Shown here: one piece after another, positions 34,474-43,314 of the stretch | How positions within the stretch are numbered: position 1 is the stretch's first letter | Layout of the letters: the number at the start of each line of letters is the position of its first letter | NCBI GenBank assembly: GCA_905211345.1 | Contig: CAJMAO010000006.1 | Span: 1 to 48,605 of the forward strand | DNA from: an uncultured Prevotella sp. | GTDB lineage: Bacteria > Bacteroidota > Bacteroidia > Bacteroidales > Bacteroidaceae | DNA: 48,605 nt | Direction of reading: 5' to 3' | The notes under the pieces: model-generated | What the model was told of the DNA's origin: nothing | Seen by the model: the letters and a program-made list of their open reading frames with translations, nothing else | Databases searched by the model: none | Program-made: the position numbers and the translations under genes

Positions 34474-34979
34474 TTTTCTTCCGAATCAATAATGGTTATA
34501 CATTTGTTTATGCTTTCACTTATGTCTTGTGCCTTTTCGCTTGCGGTTTCCATTTGCCCGAGACCTTCGTTCAGTGCCGATGAAAACTTCACCAGCGCCG
34601 TCTGCGCCTGCGCCAGCGTAGCTTCTTCCTGCGGCGTCACGGCTGTACGGCTGTGCAAATAAGCTCCAAGAACAACCACTGCGGCTATGCTTGCCGCCAT
34701 TGAACAAATGCGACACAACCTGACCGCCGTCCTCTTAGGTTTGCGTAAGACAACTGCCTGTTGCCGGTCAAGCATGGCTTCAAGTCTTTGTCCAAGTGCC
34801 ACAGGCTGTTGCGCAGCAGCATTTACACTATGTAAGGCTGTGAAAAATTCGCTTTCAACTTTCAACTCGCCGGGTATGTCGCCGCTGTTTAAAGCGTCGA
34901 ACAACATCGTTTCTTCTTCCTCTGATGTCAGTCCGTCGTAATAACGTGCCAAGAGTCTCTTTATATCATTGGTTTCCAT
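34470..34979 (-). CDS. Putative anti-sigma factor, single-pass membrane protein
   Basis: 169 residues. The N-terminal half (METNDIKRLLARYYDGLTSEEEETMLFDAL) resembles the cytoplasmic helical domain of Bacteroidetes anti-sigma proteins. One membrane helix spans about 92-110 (ICSMAASIAAVVVLGAYL), followed by a helical periplasmic tail. No zinc-binding HxxxCxxC is present. It overlaps the ECF sigma gene by 14 bases upstream and the DUF4252 gene by 4 bases downstream. The call rests mainly on this coupling. It would hold the sigma factor at the membrane until an envelope signal arrives. Confidence 0.72.
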   Translation of the reverse strand: METNDIKRLLARYYDGLTSEEEETMLFDALNSGDIPGELKVESEFFTALHSVNAAAQQPVALGQRLEAMLDRQQAVVLRKPKRTAVRLCRICSMAASIAAVVVLGAYLHSRTAVTPQEEATLAQAQTALVKFSSALNEGLGQMETASEKAQDISESINKCITIIDSEEK

Positions 34980-35478
34980 AATTCTTTATAGTGTTGAATT
35001 GTTCACGTAAAGCCTTTCTCGCCCGGCTCAATGTCACGCGTATGTTCACGGCGTTCAAGCCTGTAGCCCGTTCAATCTCGTCATATCCCAGTCCGTTCAC
35101 GTCGCGCATGGTTATTATAAGCCGTTGCTGTTCGGGCAAGCACTCAATACACCGCCTCATTATTCCGGCGTTGTCCCGTGTTTCCACTTCAGCCTCAATG
35201 TCTGTCGGCGACGCTGCGTCTACATGTTCAGTCGGGCAGTCGTCGCGCGTAAGGCATTTGCTCCTCAGCCTGTCGTAACAGATGTTCTTGGCTAGGGCAA
35301 TGCAATAGGCTTCAGCATTGTCCATGCCGGGCAGGCCGTCGCGCTTGGCCCACAGCTTGAGATATGCGTCTTGCACTACATCTTCAGCTTCTTGTGCGTT
35401 GCACATCAGTCTTAACGCCACGCCGTACAGCTTACCGCCTAGCGGCAGGAACCGTTGTTTAAACTCCTCGCCTGTCAT
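34966..35478 (-). CDS. ECF-type RNA polymerase sigma-70 factor
   Basis: 170 residues, normal for ECF sigmas. Region 2 is clear (about 10-80: LYGVALRLMCNAQEAEDVVQDAYLKLW), as is region 4 (about 110-160: CIECLPEQQRLIITMRDVNGLGYDEIERATGLNAVNIRVTLSRARKAL). It should direct RNA polymerase to a small regulon, controlled by the overlapping anti-sigma gene. It is third in a five-gene run after two DUF4252 genes. A promoter of ECF form precedes the run, so the sigma factor probably activates its own operon. Confidence 0.93.
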   Translation of the reverse strand: MTGEEFKQRFLPLGGKLYGVALRLMCNAQEAEDVVQDAYLKLWAKRDGLPGMDNAEAYCIALAKNICYDRLRSKCLTRDDCPTEHVDAASPTDIEAEVETRDNAGIMRRCIECLPEQQRLIITMRDVNGLGYDEIERATGLNAVNIRVTLSRARKALREQFNTIKNYGNQ

Positions 35479-35563
35479 CTGTTTTTATTGACGGGCGACA
35501 AGCAGCGGGCAGACAAGAAGATTTGTCTCCTGTTAGCTTGTCAACCTGTTTCTTGTCAACTTC

Positions 35564-36034
35564 TTAGAATTTCATTGTCTTATCGTTCACTATCTGGCTG
35601 ATTTTATCTTTCGGGATGTCGCCTTTGAGATAAACCATTACACAATCTTCATTGTCTGTCACGGCAATTACGATTTCCTTTACCGTTTCGCCCTCACTTC
35701 TTCCTAGCACTTTCACACGGTCGTCATCGTCAAATACAGTTAGCAACGGCTCGTAAGCAGCGTCGTCCAATTCACCTATCAAACCGTTAAACCTGTCGGT
35801 CTTGACTTTATCCGTATCTTCTATAATCAGTACGCAACCGTTCAAAATGTTCTCAAACATCCCTAGGTCCTTGTCTTTAGCCTTGCCCATTTGCGCGGTT
35901 ATCATTTCCTTGTTGAAATGTATCACCTGCGCGCCAGTCGCCTTTTCCAAGTCCGTTATTACCTCGTCGGCCGTCTTAGCCGCGCCCGTGAGACAAAAAG
36001 CCGCCGTCACGATGAATGTAAAGATCTTTCTCAT
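35564..36034 (-). CDS. DUF4252 family protein (second copy)
   Basis: 156 residues, signal peptide MRKIFTFIVTAAFCLTGAAK. The core follows its neighbours: an early TDLEKATGAQVIHFNKEMI, MFENILNGCVLIIEDTDK, YEPLLTVFDDDDRVKVLGR and the terminal CVMVYLKGDIPKDKI. It is closest to the adjacent upstream copy, from which it is 12 bases away, consistent with tandem duplication. It has many acidic residues. A gap of 85 bases with GACAAG/CTTGTC repeats separates it from the sigma factor gene. Function unknown. Confidence 0.82.
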   Translation of the reverse strand: MRKIFTFIVTAAFCLTGAAKTADEVITDLEKATGAQVIHFNKEMITAQMGKAKDKDLGMFENILNGCVLIIEDTDKVKTDRFNGLIGELDDAAYEPLLTVFDDDDRVKVLGRSEGETVKEIVIAVTDNEDCVMVYLKGDIPKDKISQIVNDKTMKF

Positions 36035-36046
36035 AAATTTCCTTTT

Positions 36047-36520
36047 TTATTTGTTCCTGTTCTTGATCCCAATCAAATTCTTAATGCCGGCCTTCGTGAT
36101 TTTCCCTTTCAGCCGTATCAAGGTACAATCGCCATCGCTTGCTACCACTATAAGCAATTCCCTGATGTTCTCGTTTTTCATTCTTCCGAACATCTGTACT
36201 GCTTCTCCGTCAGCGTCGTTTACGCTTACCAACGGCTGGTAAGTGCAAGTGTCAAGCTGGCTTACGCTTTTAAGAAACTTCTTTTTCGTGTCTTCGCCCC
36301 CGCCATCAACCATCACTATCGTGCCGCTATGAATATTGCTTGCCGCCGACTTCCATATTCCGTCACGCAATCCGGGCAGCAAAGCAATTGCCAAGCGGTT
36401 GAGTTTTATCGTAAACGCCTTGTTGTTCGCACGGATGTCACGTATCACCTCATTGCTAGTTTTCGCCGCCGCCATAAAACAAAACACAACCGATAATATG
36501 AACGTAAATATCCTCGTCAT
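36047..36520 (-). CDS. DUF4252 family protein (first copy, head of ECF cluster)
   Basis: 157 residues, signal peptide MTRIFTFILSVVFCFMAAAK. It aligns by eye with the next gene: KAFTIKLNRLAIALLPGL, a SGTIVMVDGGG strand, YQPLVSVNDADGEAVQMFGR, and the end DGDCTLIRLKGKITKAGI. It is the first gene of the run and lies about 27 bases after the expected start of the ECF-like promoter, so it would be the most strongly induced product. Function unknown; the three copies could be signal sensors or effectors of the sigma factor. Confidence 0.82.
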   Translation of the reverse strand: MTRIFTFILSVVFCFMAAAKTSNEVIRDIRANNKAFTIKLNRLAIALLPGLRDGIWKSAASNIHSGTIVMVDGGGEDTKKKFLKSVSQLDTCTYQPLVSVNDADGEAVQMFGRMKNENIRELLIVVASDGDCTLIRLKGKITKAGIKNLIGIKNRNK

Positions 36521-36553
36521 CGTCTTTATGTTTTTACGTGTCTTTATTATGCA

Positions 36554-36580
36554 GACGTAACATGCGGTTGTTTTGTTACA
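36554..36580 (-). promoter_or_regulatory. ECF-type promoter of the DUF4252/sigma operon
   Basis: On the minus strand, TGTAAC (36580-36575), a 17-base spacer, then CGTC (36557-36554). An AAC-containing -35 and a CGTC/CGTA -10 are typical of ECF sigma targets such as SigW. There is no TAnnTTTG box nearby. The transcription start would be near 36547. Confidence 0.6.
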
Positions 36581-36687
36581 TCAGGATCAAAAAAATCAAT
36601 AAAGTATACCACCGCTAATCATAAAAAAATTCGGCCGACATCATTTCTACTGTAAAACCGGGCAAAAGTTTACTGATTAAGCGGCAG

Positions 36688-36738
36688 TATGCGGTGAAAG
36701 ATCAACTGAAAGATACCTTCTATATCTTTCACCGTATA
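36688..36738 (-). terminator. Hairpin after the polysaccharide operon
   Basis: TATGCGGTGAAAGAT and ATCTTTCACCGTATA pair at 14 of 15 positions across a 21-base loop. It lies 77 bases past the last glycosyltransferase stop. No clear T-run follows on the minus strand, so termination is a guess. The rest of the space up to the ECF promoter shows nothing. Confidence 0.5.
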
Positions 36739-36814
36739 TCTCATTGACATTCAGCAAAATACAGCAAAAATGAAAGATGAAAGCAATCTTATAAAACTTA
36801 TTTGCGTGATTCTG

Positions 36815-37933
36815 CTACCTTCCGACTATACTTGCATATACTGAAATCACCTTGTTTATATCAAAACGATCTTCTGCCAGTCTACGACTATTTAATGAGA
36901 AACTCCGTTTATCTTCGTCTGACAAATTTATATATCTAAACATTGCGTTAGCAAGTGTCTCAACGTCTTTCGTTCTAACAACATAACCATTCTCCCCATC
37001 AACAACCAACTCACGACACCCAGCAATATCCGTTGTTATAATTGGCTTACCTGAAGCACAAGCCTCCATTAACGAGCGATTCATACCTTCACCATAATAT
37101 GAAGGTAAAGTTATGACCAGCCCTTTTCGCTCATAAACAGAGTTAATATCATTTGTAAATCCAATATATTTAATTATTCCTTCATCCTCATCCTTTTTTA
37201 TCCTGTCCACCGGGACACTTTTAGGATAAGATGGATCTAATGCCCCTAACACCTCAAAACGCACATTAGGATATTTAGCTTTAACAATCCTTGCCGCTTT
37301 TGAAAACTCATCATATCCTTTATCCCAAAGAACACGACCGATAAATAAGAACGTTGTATCTACAGACTCGTTTCTTTTCAATGTAAACTTATCCAAATTC
37401 ACGCCTTCGCCACCTTCCAACAATATTATTTTATCTTCTTTACATAAACCTTTACGTTTAACTGTGTTTAAATTGTCTACATTCAATAATAATAAATTAT
37501 CCGTAAATACCAAACCTATTTTATAAAGCATCCGAGCTATTTTTGCTGACAGCGTGTTATTCTTAAATGTATAGCCTAATCCTGCCATCATCGCAGTAGT
37601 ATGGCAATGACACATTTTACCAGCAATCGACCCATATATATTAGGTTTTATTGTGTAATTGAAAACAAAATCAGGCTTCTCTTTCCTAAATATCCTCAAT
37701 AATCTGTAAAAATATTTCAAGTCGTCCATCGGGTTCGTTGTTGTTCGTCCCATTTTTACAGGGACATACCTAACGTATTCAGGTATCTCTGTCCTCATCT
37801 GCTCATCTTCTTTCTCAGGAGCCACCAACACGACCTCACATCCAATATTTTTAAAATAAGTTATAACATCCCCCCTGAAATTTATCAAGCCCCAGAGAGT
37901 GTTATCACAAAACAATACTTTTATATTTTCCAT
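36815..37933 (-). CDS. Glycosyltransferase family 4, last gene of polysaccharide locus
   Basis: 372 residues in a GT-B fold. The C-terminal half has FLFIGRVLWDKGYDEF, LPSYYGEGMNRSLMEACASGKPIITTDIAGCRELV, with the EGMNRSLMEA stretch occupying the place of the usual E-x7-E donor site. The N-terminal half contains FNYTIKPNIYGSIAGK and MMAGLGYTF, which resemble PglA/CapM-type transferases acting on lipid-linked N-acetylated sugars. The sugar cannot be told. It is the most distal gene of the operon, 15 bases after the GT2 gene, and AT-rich like its neighbours. Confidence 0.9.
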   Translation of the reverse strand: MENIKVLFCDNTLWGLINFRGDVITYFKNIGCEVVLVAPEKEDEQMRTEIPEYVRYVPVKMGRTTTNPMDDLKYFYRLLRIFRKEKPDFVFNYTIKPNIYGSIAGKMCHCHTTAMMAGLGYTFKNNTLSAKIARMLYKIGLVFTDNLLLLNVDNLNTVKRKGLCKEDKIILLEGGEGVNLDKFTLKRNESVDTTFLFIGRVLWDKGYDEFSKAARIVKAKYPNVRFEVLGALDPSYPKSVPVDRIKKDEDEGIIKYIGFTNDINSVYERKGLVITLPSYYGEGMNRSLMEACASGKPIITTDIAGCRELVVDGENGYVVRTKDVETLANAMFRYINLSDEDKRSFSLNSRRLAEDRFDINKVISVYASIVGR

Positions 37934-37948
37934 TTTATTAGATTATTT

Positions 37949-38686
37949 TCAATTATTTCTTTTTAGCGTAGACAACCTTACAAGCGATAATAAGACATAA
38001 ATCCTATATTTTATTTTGAATAATAACGATGTCTTGTTCTGCTTTCCTCCATCAGTTACGGAAGATTCGTGCCTACGATAAAACATGAGAGGCTCATTTA
38101 TGTATGAAAATTCATAACATTTAAGTCCGACAAGACCTAACCATAAATCATGCCCTACCCCATATTTAGGGAACGGCAAAGCCTTGTCAAGAACATGTCT
38201 TTTAAAAGCCATACAAGAGCCAAGAAAAGCAGGTTTCAATACATTATAGAAAATATTTGGTCTAAATACACGTTCCGTATTATAATAAGAAACGTGGACA
38301 ACATTTAAATCCTTGTCAGTTGTACAACAATCCGACATTATAATATCTCTGCCTTTCAGCAACTCATCCGTCATTCTTGCAACTTTAGAAGGGAACCACA
38401 TATCATCCTGATCAGAAAGAAATATAATATCACCTTTAGCATGTCTTAACGCATTTTCAAAATTCCGCGTCACATAATCGATACTAAACTTTGCATGCTC
38501 CTTATTATGAGTAAAGACTTTTATACGTGCATCGTTCAAACTCTTGATAATGCCTACCGTATTATCATCCGACATATCATCTGAGACGATAATCTCATCA
38601 TCTGCAGCCAGCTGGGATCTAATGGAATCCAACTGCTGACGTATATATTTTTCACCATTATAAGTCGCAATGCAAACAGAAATCAT
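37949..38686 (-). CDS. Glycosyltransferase family 2
   Basis: 245 residues from the ATG at 38686; the longer frame begins with TTG and would overlap the upstream gene. GT-A fold motifs are visible: ISVCIATYNGEKYI, DDEIIVSDDMSDD and FLSDQDDMW, where DQDD coordinates the metal and nucleotide. The segment MAFKRHVLDKALPFPKYGVGHDLW is typical of rhamnosyl- and galactosyl-type GT2 enzymes of O-antigen clusters, though specificity is not predictable. It lies 20 bases after the preceding GT4 gene. Confidence 0.9.
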   Translation of the reverse strand: MISVCIATYNGEKYIRQQLDSIRSQLAADDEIIVSDDMSDDNTVGIIKSLNDARIKVFTHNKEHAKFSIDYVTRNFENALRHAKGDIIFLSDQDDMWFPSKVARMTDELLKGRDIIMSDCCTTDKDLNVVHVSYYNTERVFRPNIFYNVLKPAFLGSCMAFKRHVLDKALPFPKYGVGHDLWLGLVGLKCYEFSYINEPLMFYRRHESSVTDGGKQNKTSLLFKIKYRIYVLLSLVRLSTLKRNN

Positions 38687-38705
38687 AAACTTAATCTTCT
38701 CTATT

Positions 38706-39914
38706 TCAATCCACAAGACTTAAATACACGCTATTGCGCACATTCGCCAAAGCCTGTACAGAATATTTATTTACAAACACATTAGAAGCATGCGATACCA
38801 ACCGCTCCCGTAATGACTCATCATCCATAAGCTGCGTCAACGCTTTCCCGAAATCCATAGAGGTGTCGGCAATCAAACAAGACTCGCCATCTCTAAAATC
38901 AAGTCCTTCAACACCAACCGATGTCGTTATAAAAGGAATATTCATAGCGGCAGCCTCTAATATCTTCATACGCATTCCACTGCCCGTCAATATAGGAACA
39001 ATCATTATAGAGCCTTGGGCAACGTCTTCAAGACTTTCAACAAAACCGAGCAACTTTACGTTCTTGTTTTCCATTTCATACGACTGCGGCCACCCTGCCC
39101 CTATTATTTGCAAGGAAATATCCCGCTCGACATTTTTCATAACTTTACTTATAAACCAGTCTATTCCTTCCTTATTCGGCAAATGCCCGTATCCGCCAAT
39201 AAATATTATGTTACCGTTCCACCCTTTATATGGTAAGACCTTCGCATTTACAGCCGCAGGCGATACAAATAAAGGAACAGTCACACCGTTTTGCTCAAGT
39301 ATTTTCTTATCTGTATCCGTTAAAGTGACTACGGCATCATACTTATTGAGCCTACTTATCTCCAACTCTTTAACTTCTTTTTCTTGACGCTTCTCTTTTT
39401 CTGTCATTTTTATATTACTGAGCAAACGTCGATTGCGCACGAAGCGGAGTTCATGGTGTATAAAAATCTTTTTTACATTACTTGGCAAACACTCAACGAC
39501 ACCAAGACAGGGAAAAAACTCAGCCTGAACGATGTCTGCCTTAGTCTCACAAATTACCCTATTTATAAAAGCACTAAAATCTCTCGAAAAATACACTCCA
39601 TACGGTTTTAATGCCCGCTCAACCTGAAACCTTGGATTATCATACATAAATTTCAGTTTGAACGCACGCACAGCCTTATCCTTCAAAAATAAAGGATAGC
39701 ACATTTGCCTTACATACCTGAAAGGGAAAAACCTTACTTTTGGCCATATTCGCTTGAGACTACGCATCGCGGATAACTTGTTGCTGCCATCCTCCGTAAA
39801 AATAATTGATATGTTGTGTTTCTTGCGAAGAACATCTATCATGTTGAACTGTGCCTGCGCCCCGCCCGAATTAAGCGGATAAGGAAAAACATTTGTTATA
39901 ATCGTTATATTCAT
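38706..39914 (-). CDS. Glycosyltransferase family 4
   Basis: 402 residues in a GT-B fold. N-terminal ITNVFPYPLNSGGAQAQFNMI forms the glycine-rich acceptor loop. The C-terminal half has NIIFIGGYGHLPNKEGIDWF and VPILTGSGMRMKILEAAAMNIPFITTSVGVEGL, where the K-x-LE-A stretch is the donor site. It belongs to the GT4 branch common in exopolysaccharide loci. It lies 4 bases after the polymerase gene, indicating one transcript. Confidence 0.9.
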   Translation of the reverse strand: MNITIITNVFPYPLNSGGAQAQFNMIDVLRKKHNISIIFTEDGSNKLSAMRSLKRIWPKVRFFPFRYVRQMCYPLFLKDKAVRAFKLKFMYDNPRFQVERALKPYGVYFSRDFSAFINRVICETKADIVQAEFFPCLGVVECLPSNVKKIFIHHELRFVRNRRLLSNIKMTEKEKRQEKEVKELEISRLNKYDAVVTLTDTDKKILEQNGVTVPLFVSPAAVNAKVLPYKGWNGNIIFIGGYGHLPNKEGIDWFISKVMKNVERDISLQIIGAGWPQSYEMENKNVKLLGFVESLEDVAQGSIMIVPILTGSGMRMKILEAAAMNIPFITTSVGVEGLDFRDGESCLIADTSMDFGKALTQLMDDESLRERLVSHASNVFVNKYSVQALANVRNSVYLSLVD

Positions 39915-39918
39915 ATTC

Positions 39919-40962
39919 TCACCTTATTAGTTCATATACAAACACATCCATAAAAATAGAGATGGAACATATTATAAAAACAAACATTTTAGCTATATAT
40001 TGTGGACGGAAAATATAAACAATACACGGGAACAAAAATATATCAACTACACCAAAAAGTTCATACAATCTCCCAGATAAAACCGGAAGTGATGAAAAAA
40101 AGAAAAAACACGCCAAAGATATTCCCATAATTTTCATCAAAATAGGAAGCTCTTTGTTATATTCATATACTGTATCATAAAAAATAAGAAGCAAATAAAA
40201 CACCGTTATCTTCATCAATAAAAGCGGGTTCTTAAATACTAAAATCTCATCAAAATGGCCAAAATCCTTTAACTCACGATACACTTCCAATTTACTGCCA
40301 ATATAAGGAATAGGTATTGTGGTCAATAAATCAACACCCGCAAAATATGCAAGATATCCCATCGGGACAATAGCCGCCAATATATAACGCATACGTTGAG
40401 ATAGCGTTTCATTGTTGAAAAATAATAAGAACAAAAGAATCAAAGCGGAATAATGGAAAAAAACGGCCATACAGATATATACAAATGCTTTCCTCTTTTC
40501 ACCATCACACAAAGGTTTTATTGCCAACATGAAAAAAGCAGCAGCAACGCTAACCCTTATTTCTATCATGTCATGAAGTATAAAATAATGACTGATATAA
40601 ACCAATAAAGACAGGAATAAGAATTTAGCCATTCGCTTAAATGCAATAAACTTGGCTGTTATACCTATCAAAGCATACACAAAAAATATGCCATGCACAT
40701 CAGAGGTAAACTTATATACTATGCTTGATAACAACAAGAAAGAATACTCAATTGACAAGCTCTTAAACGGATCATCATAATTCAAAAAGGCCAACTCATA
40801 ACTTTCGGAATCATCATCATTACCAACCACCTTTAATGCAGCCATCAATATTAAGACAATGCCAATAAAGATATAAATAGTCCATTTATATCTAGTAATG
40901 TATTTCTCGCAAAACGACAAAAGCGCGACAAATACAAAAACTGCAAGCAATAGCCCTATCAT
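39919..40962 (-). CDS. EpsG/Wzy-like polysaccharide polymerase
   Basis: 347 residues from the ATG at 40962. A TTG-led frame from 40995 would add 11 residues and begin 1 base after the wzz stop; it remains possible. About ten hydrophobic helices. The pattern GNDDDSESYELAF in the first periplasmic loop and HDMIEIRVSVAAAFFMLAI, with its conserved arginine, is that of EpsG-family polymerases. It would join lipid-linked repeat units in the periplasm after Wzx flips them. Length and chain control would come from the adjacent Wzz-like protein. Confidence 0.85.
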   Translation of the reverse strand: MIGLLLAVFVFVALLSFCEKYITRYKWTIYIFIGIVLILMAALKVVGNDDDSESYELAFLNYDDPFKSLSIEYSFLLLSSIVYKFTSDVHGIFFVYALIGITAKFIAFKRMAKFLFLSLLVYISHYFILHDMIEIRVSVAAAFFMLAIKPLCDGEKRKAFVYICMAVFFHYSALILLFLLFFNNETLSQRMRYILAAIVPMGYLAYFAGVDLLTTIPIPYIGSKLEVYRELKDFGHFDEILVFKNPLLLMKITVFYLLLIFYDTVYEYNKELPILMKIMGISLACFFFFSSLPVLSGRLYELFGVVDIFLFPCIVYIFRPQYIAKMFVFIICSISIFMDVFVYELIR

Positions 40963-40996
40963 AACTGAATACGCCGGAATGTCACACCGTAACAAT

Positions 40997-42028
40997 TCAT
41001 TTCTTCTGAACTATGTATATCGATGTTCCGACAAACGTGAAAAACATTACAACTAAAACAAATATCATACGCTTTGGGCCGGCAGGCTTTACAGGAACTG
41101 AAGCACCCTGCAATATTGTAAAAGCAGGTGTGCGTTCTTGTACCTTTGCCAATGCAGCCTGATAACGAGCCGATAATGTGCTATACATATTAAATTTCAA
41201 TTGCATGTCATTTTCCAAATCTTCCTTTTTTGAAATATAACTTTGCAATATCACATCTTGGTTAGCATCTGAATAAGAAGCATATACTTGCCTTGCTTTT
41301 TCATAATCTTTTTTCGCATCAATATAAAGTTTTTTTGTAAAATCCAAATCAATCCTCGCCTTATTTGTGCGGTAACGTGTTATAAACTCTTGCAACTTCA
41401 CTCTAACGGAATCTGCCATTGTAGCACAAACAAGAGGGTCTTGATCTGTTACCTCTATGCTTATTACATCAGTCTTCTTATCCACATCGCAAGAAATATT
41501 GCCTTGCATGGCTCCGACTATATCCATTTGAGTTTTTGTCAACATAAACGGATCTATTCCTTTTGAGACTTTACCTCCATCCTCTTCTTTTTTTTCAAAT
41601 AAACTTTTTATTCCTCCGAAGATATATCCCCACCATGCCTGCTTCGTATGTTCTTTTATATAGTCATAATAAGTTGTTGACAGGTCTCCTTTTTTTGTCG
41701 TAACACGCATGGGAAACAGACTAACCATGAAATCTGCCGTATTCATTAAGTCGGGGTAAAGTTCGGGAGAAATGGCATCATTATTCAATTTCTTTGCCAC
41801 ATCAAAACCAAAAGACGAAGCTAACGAACTTAACGACCCTCCTGAAGGTATCCCGTCCGTTTCAGGTGCCAACTTAACATTACATTTATAATATCGTGGA
41901 ACACTTAATATTAAAGCACAACTAACCACGAATGAAATTGGTAATGTATATAAAAACAATTTTTTATTGCTAAAGATTTTCTTAACAATATCTATAACGT
42001 CTACAGTTTTTATCGCATTTTCATTCAT
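40997..42028 (-). CDS. Wzz/chain-length determinant protein
   Basis: 343 residues with two membrane helices: about 25-43 (FLYTLPISFVVSCALILSV) and about 320-338 near the C-terminus. The long middle is periplasmic and partly coiled (KKLYIDAKKDYEKARQVYASY). The proline-rich ASVPVKPAGPKR before the second helix is the classic Wzz signature. It sets the modal chain length of the polymer together with Wzy. It has no tyrosine-kinase domain, and no Wzc or Wzb gene was found in the locus. Confidence 0.92.
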   Translation of the reverse strand: MNENAIKTVDVIDIVKKIFSNKKLFLYTLPISFVVSCALILSVPRYYKCNVKLAPETDGIPSGGSLSSLASSFGFDVAKKLNNDAISPELYPDLMNTADFMVSLFPMRVTTKKGDLSTTYYDYIKEHTKQAWWGYIFGGIKSLFEKKEEDGGKVSKGIDPFMLTKTQMDIVGAMQGNISCDVDKKTDVISIEVTDQDPLVCATMADSVRVKLQEFITRYRTNKARIDLDFTKKLYIDAKKDYEKARQVYASYSDANQDVILQSYISKKEDLENDMQLKFNMYSTLSARYQAALAKVQERTPAFTILQGASVPVKPAGPKRMIFVLVVMFFTFVGTSIYIVQKK

Positions 42029-42037
42029 AATTACATT

Positions 42038-43303
42038 TTATGTTAAAGGTGAATATCCATTACATTTATAAGATAATTGATGTGAACGTTCTCCTATCTT
42101 TTTTGCAGGAATACCAGCTACAATTTCAAAATCATTAACATTTTTTGTTACAACAGCTCCTGCACAAACGACAGCACCTTTGCCAATTATTACATTCTGA
42201 AGAATCGTACATCCTATACCTAACCATGCATAATCTTTAATCTCTATAGGTTTAAATACTCCACAAAAATCTTTCGTATTCATATCATGCGAACCTGTCA
42301 TTATATTAGCCCTGTGAGATATAGAAACACTATTTCCTATAACAATACCACCACGCGCATCCAATATGCAATCCCTGTTTATGTGGCTGTCATTTCCTAT
42401 TGTCAAAAGATTTGGATTCATAAAATAATTCTTTTTCATAACAAAAGCTCCGGCTCCAATTTTCATACCCAATCGTTTTAAATAAGCTCGTCTCCAACTC
42501 CAAAAAGGAATATGCGGCAATACATCATTAACCATATATTCCATAATAAAGGATTTCAATAAGGGATAAACTTTTGATCTTTTTGCAAACGTAAACAATA
42601 AAAGTTTTACAAAAAGCATTAACTTCTTAATCGACAGTTTTCCTTGAGACGTGACTTTATAATTATAATAAAGATTTCTATATGGATGGTTTGATACTCC
42701 GTTTTTATCATAAATTTCTATATCTACATTTACTTTACAAAACCGATAACCTGCCTTATAAACCGAAAATATCATATACCAGTCCAAAGCATACCCTAAC
42801 TCGTTTTTTTTCGACGTATCATATAAGAATTTACGCTGTACATCAGTCCTTATAAACGAAGAACCGTGACGATAAGTCGGACCATATTCAAGTTTATCAG
42901 GATTACCAATGGCTATGATTCTCCGCATAAAACCTTCGTTTTTCTCTACGCTATTTCCATAAATAACATCTACATCCATAACGTTTACAGAATTCATAAC
43001 ATCTTCAAAAGAATGGTCACAAACATATTTATCTCCACTATTCAATATGTTTATCCAATCACCTGTAACGTGAGAGATGCCTTTGTTCATGGCATCATAA
43101 ATACCATTGTCTTTTTCAGAGCACCAATAAGCCAGACGACCTGAATATTCACGTATGATGTCTGCCGTTCCATCGGTGCTACCGCCGTCTATGACAATAT
43201 ACTCCTTATTTTCCCACGTTTGTGAGAAATAACTTTCCATTGTCTCCCTTATATGCTCTACGTCATTGTAAACGACCGTTATTACGCTTATCTTATCCCC
43301 CAT
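42038..43303 (-). CDS. GT2 glycosyltransferase fused to hexapeptide-repeat acetyltransferase
   Basis: 421 residues in two parts. Residues 1-215 are GT2 (ISVITVVYNDVEHI, VIDGGSTDGT, WINILNSGDKY), resembling the WcaA/colanic-type group. Residues about 270-410 are a left-handed beta-helix acyltransferase of the WbbJ/WcaF type, with hexapeptide turns (IGNDSHINRDCILDARGGIVIGNSVSI), the likely catalytic His339 in TGSHD, and GIPAKKIG at the end. The frame is continuous, so one polypeptide could both add and O-acetylate a sugar of the repeat unit. That link is inferred from the fusion. It lies 11 bases after the flippase gene. Confidence 0.9.
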   Translation of the reverse strand: MGDKISVITVVYNDVEHIRETMESYFSQTWENKEYIVIDGGSTDGTADIIREYSGRLAYWCSEKDNGIYDAMNKGISHVTGDWINILNSGDKYVCDHSFEDVMNSVNVMDVDVIYGNSVEKNEGFMRRIIAIGNPDKLEYGPTYRHGSSFIRTDVQRKFLYDTSKKNELGYALDWYMIFSVYKAGYRFCKVNVDIEIYDKNGVSNHPYRNLYYNYKVTSQGKLSIKKLMLFVKLLLFTFAKRSKVYPLLKSFIMEYMVNDVLPHIPFWSWRRAYLKRLGMKIGAGAFVMKKNYFMNPNLLTIGNDSHINRDCILDARGGIVIGNSVSISHRANIMTGSHDMNTKDFCGVFKPIEIKDYAWLGIGCTILQNVIIGKGAVVCAGAVVTKNVNDFEIVAGIPAKKIGERSHQLSYKCNGYSPLT

Positions 43304-43314
43304 TGCCTATACGT

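Noticed and set aside
35479..35563. Second ECF-type promoter before the sigma factor gene
   Set aside because: The gap holds GACAAG/CTTGTC repeats but no TGTAAC-n17-CGTC pattern on the coding strand.
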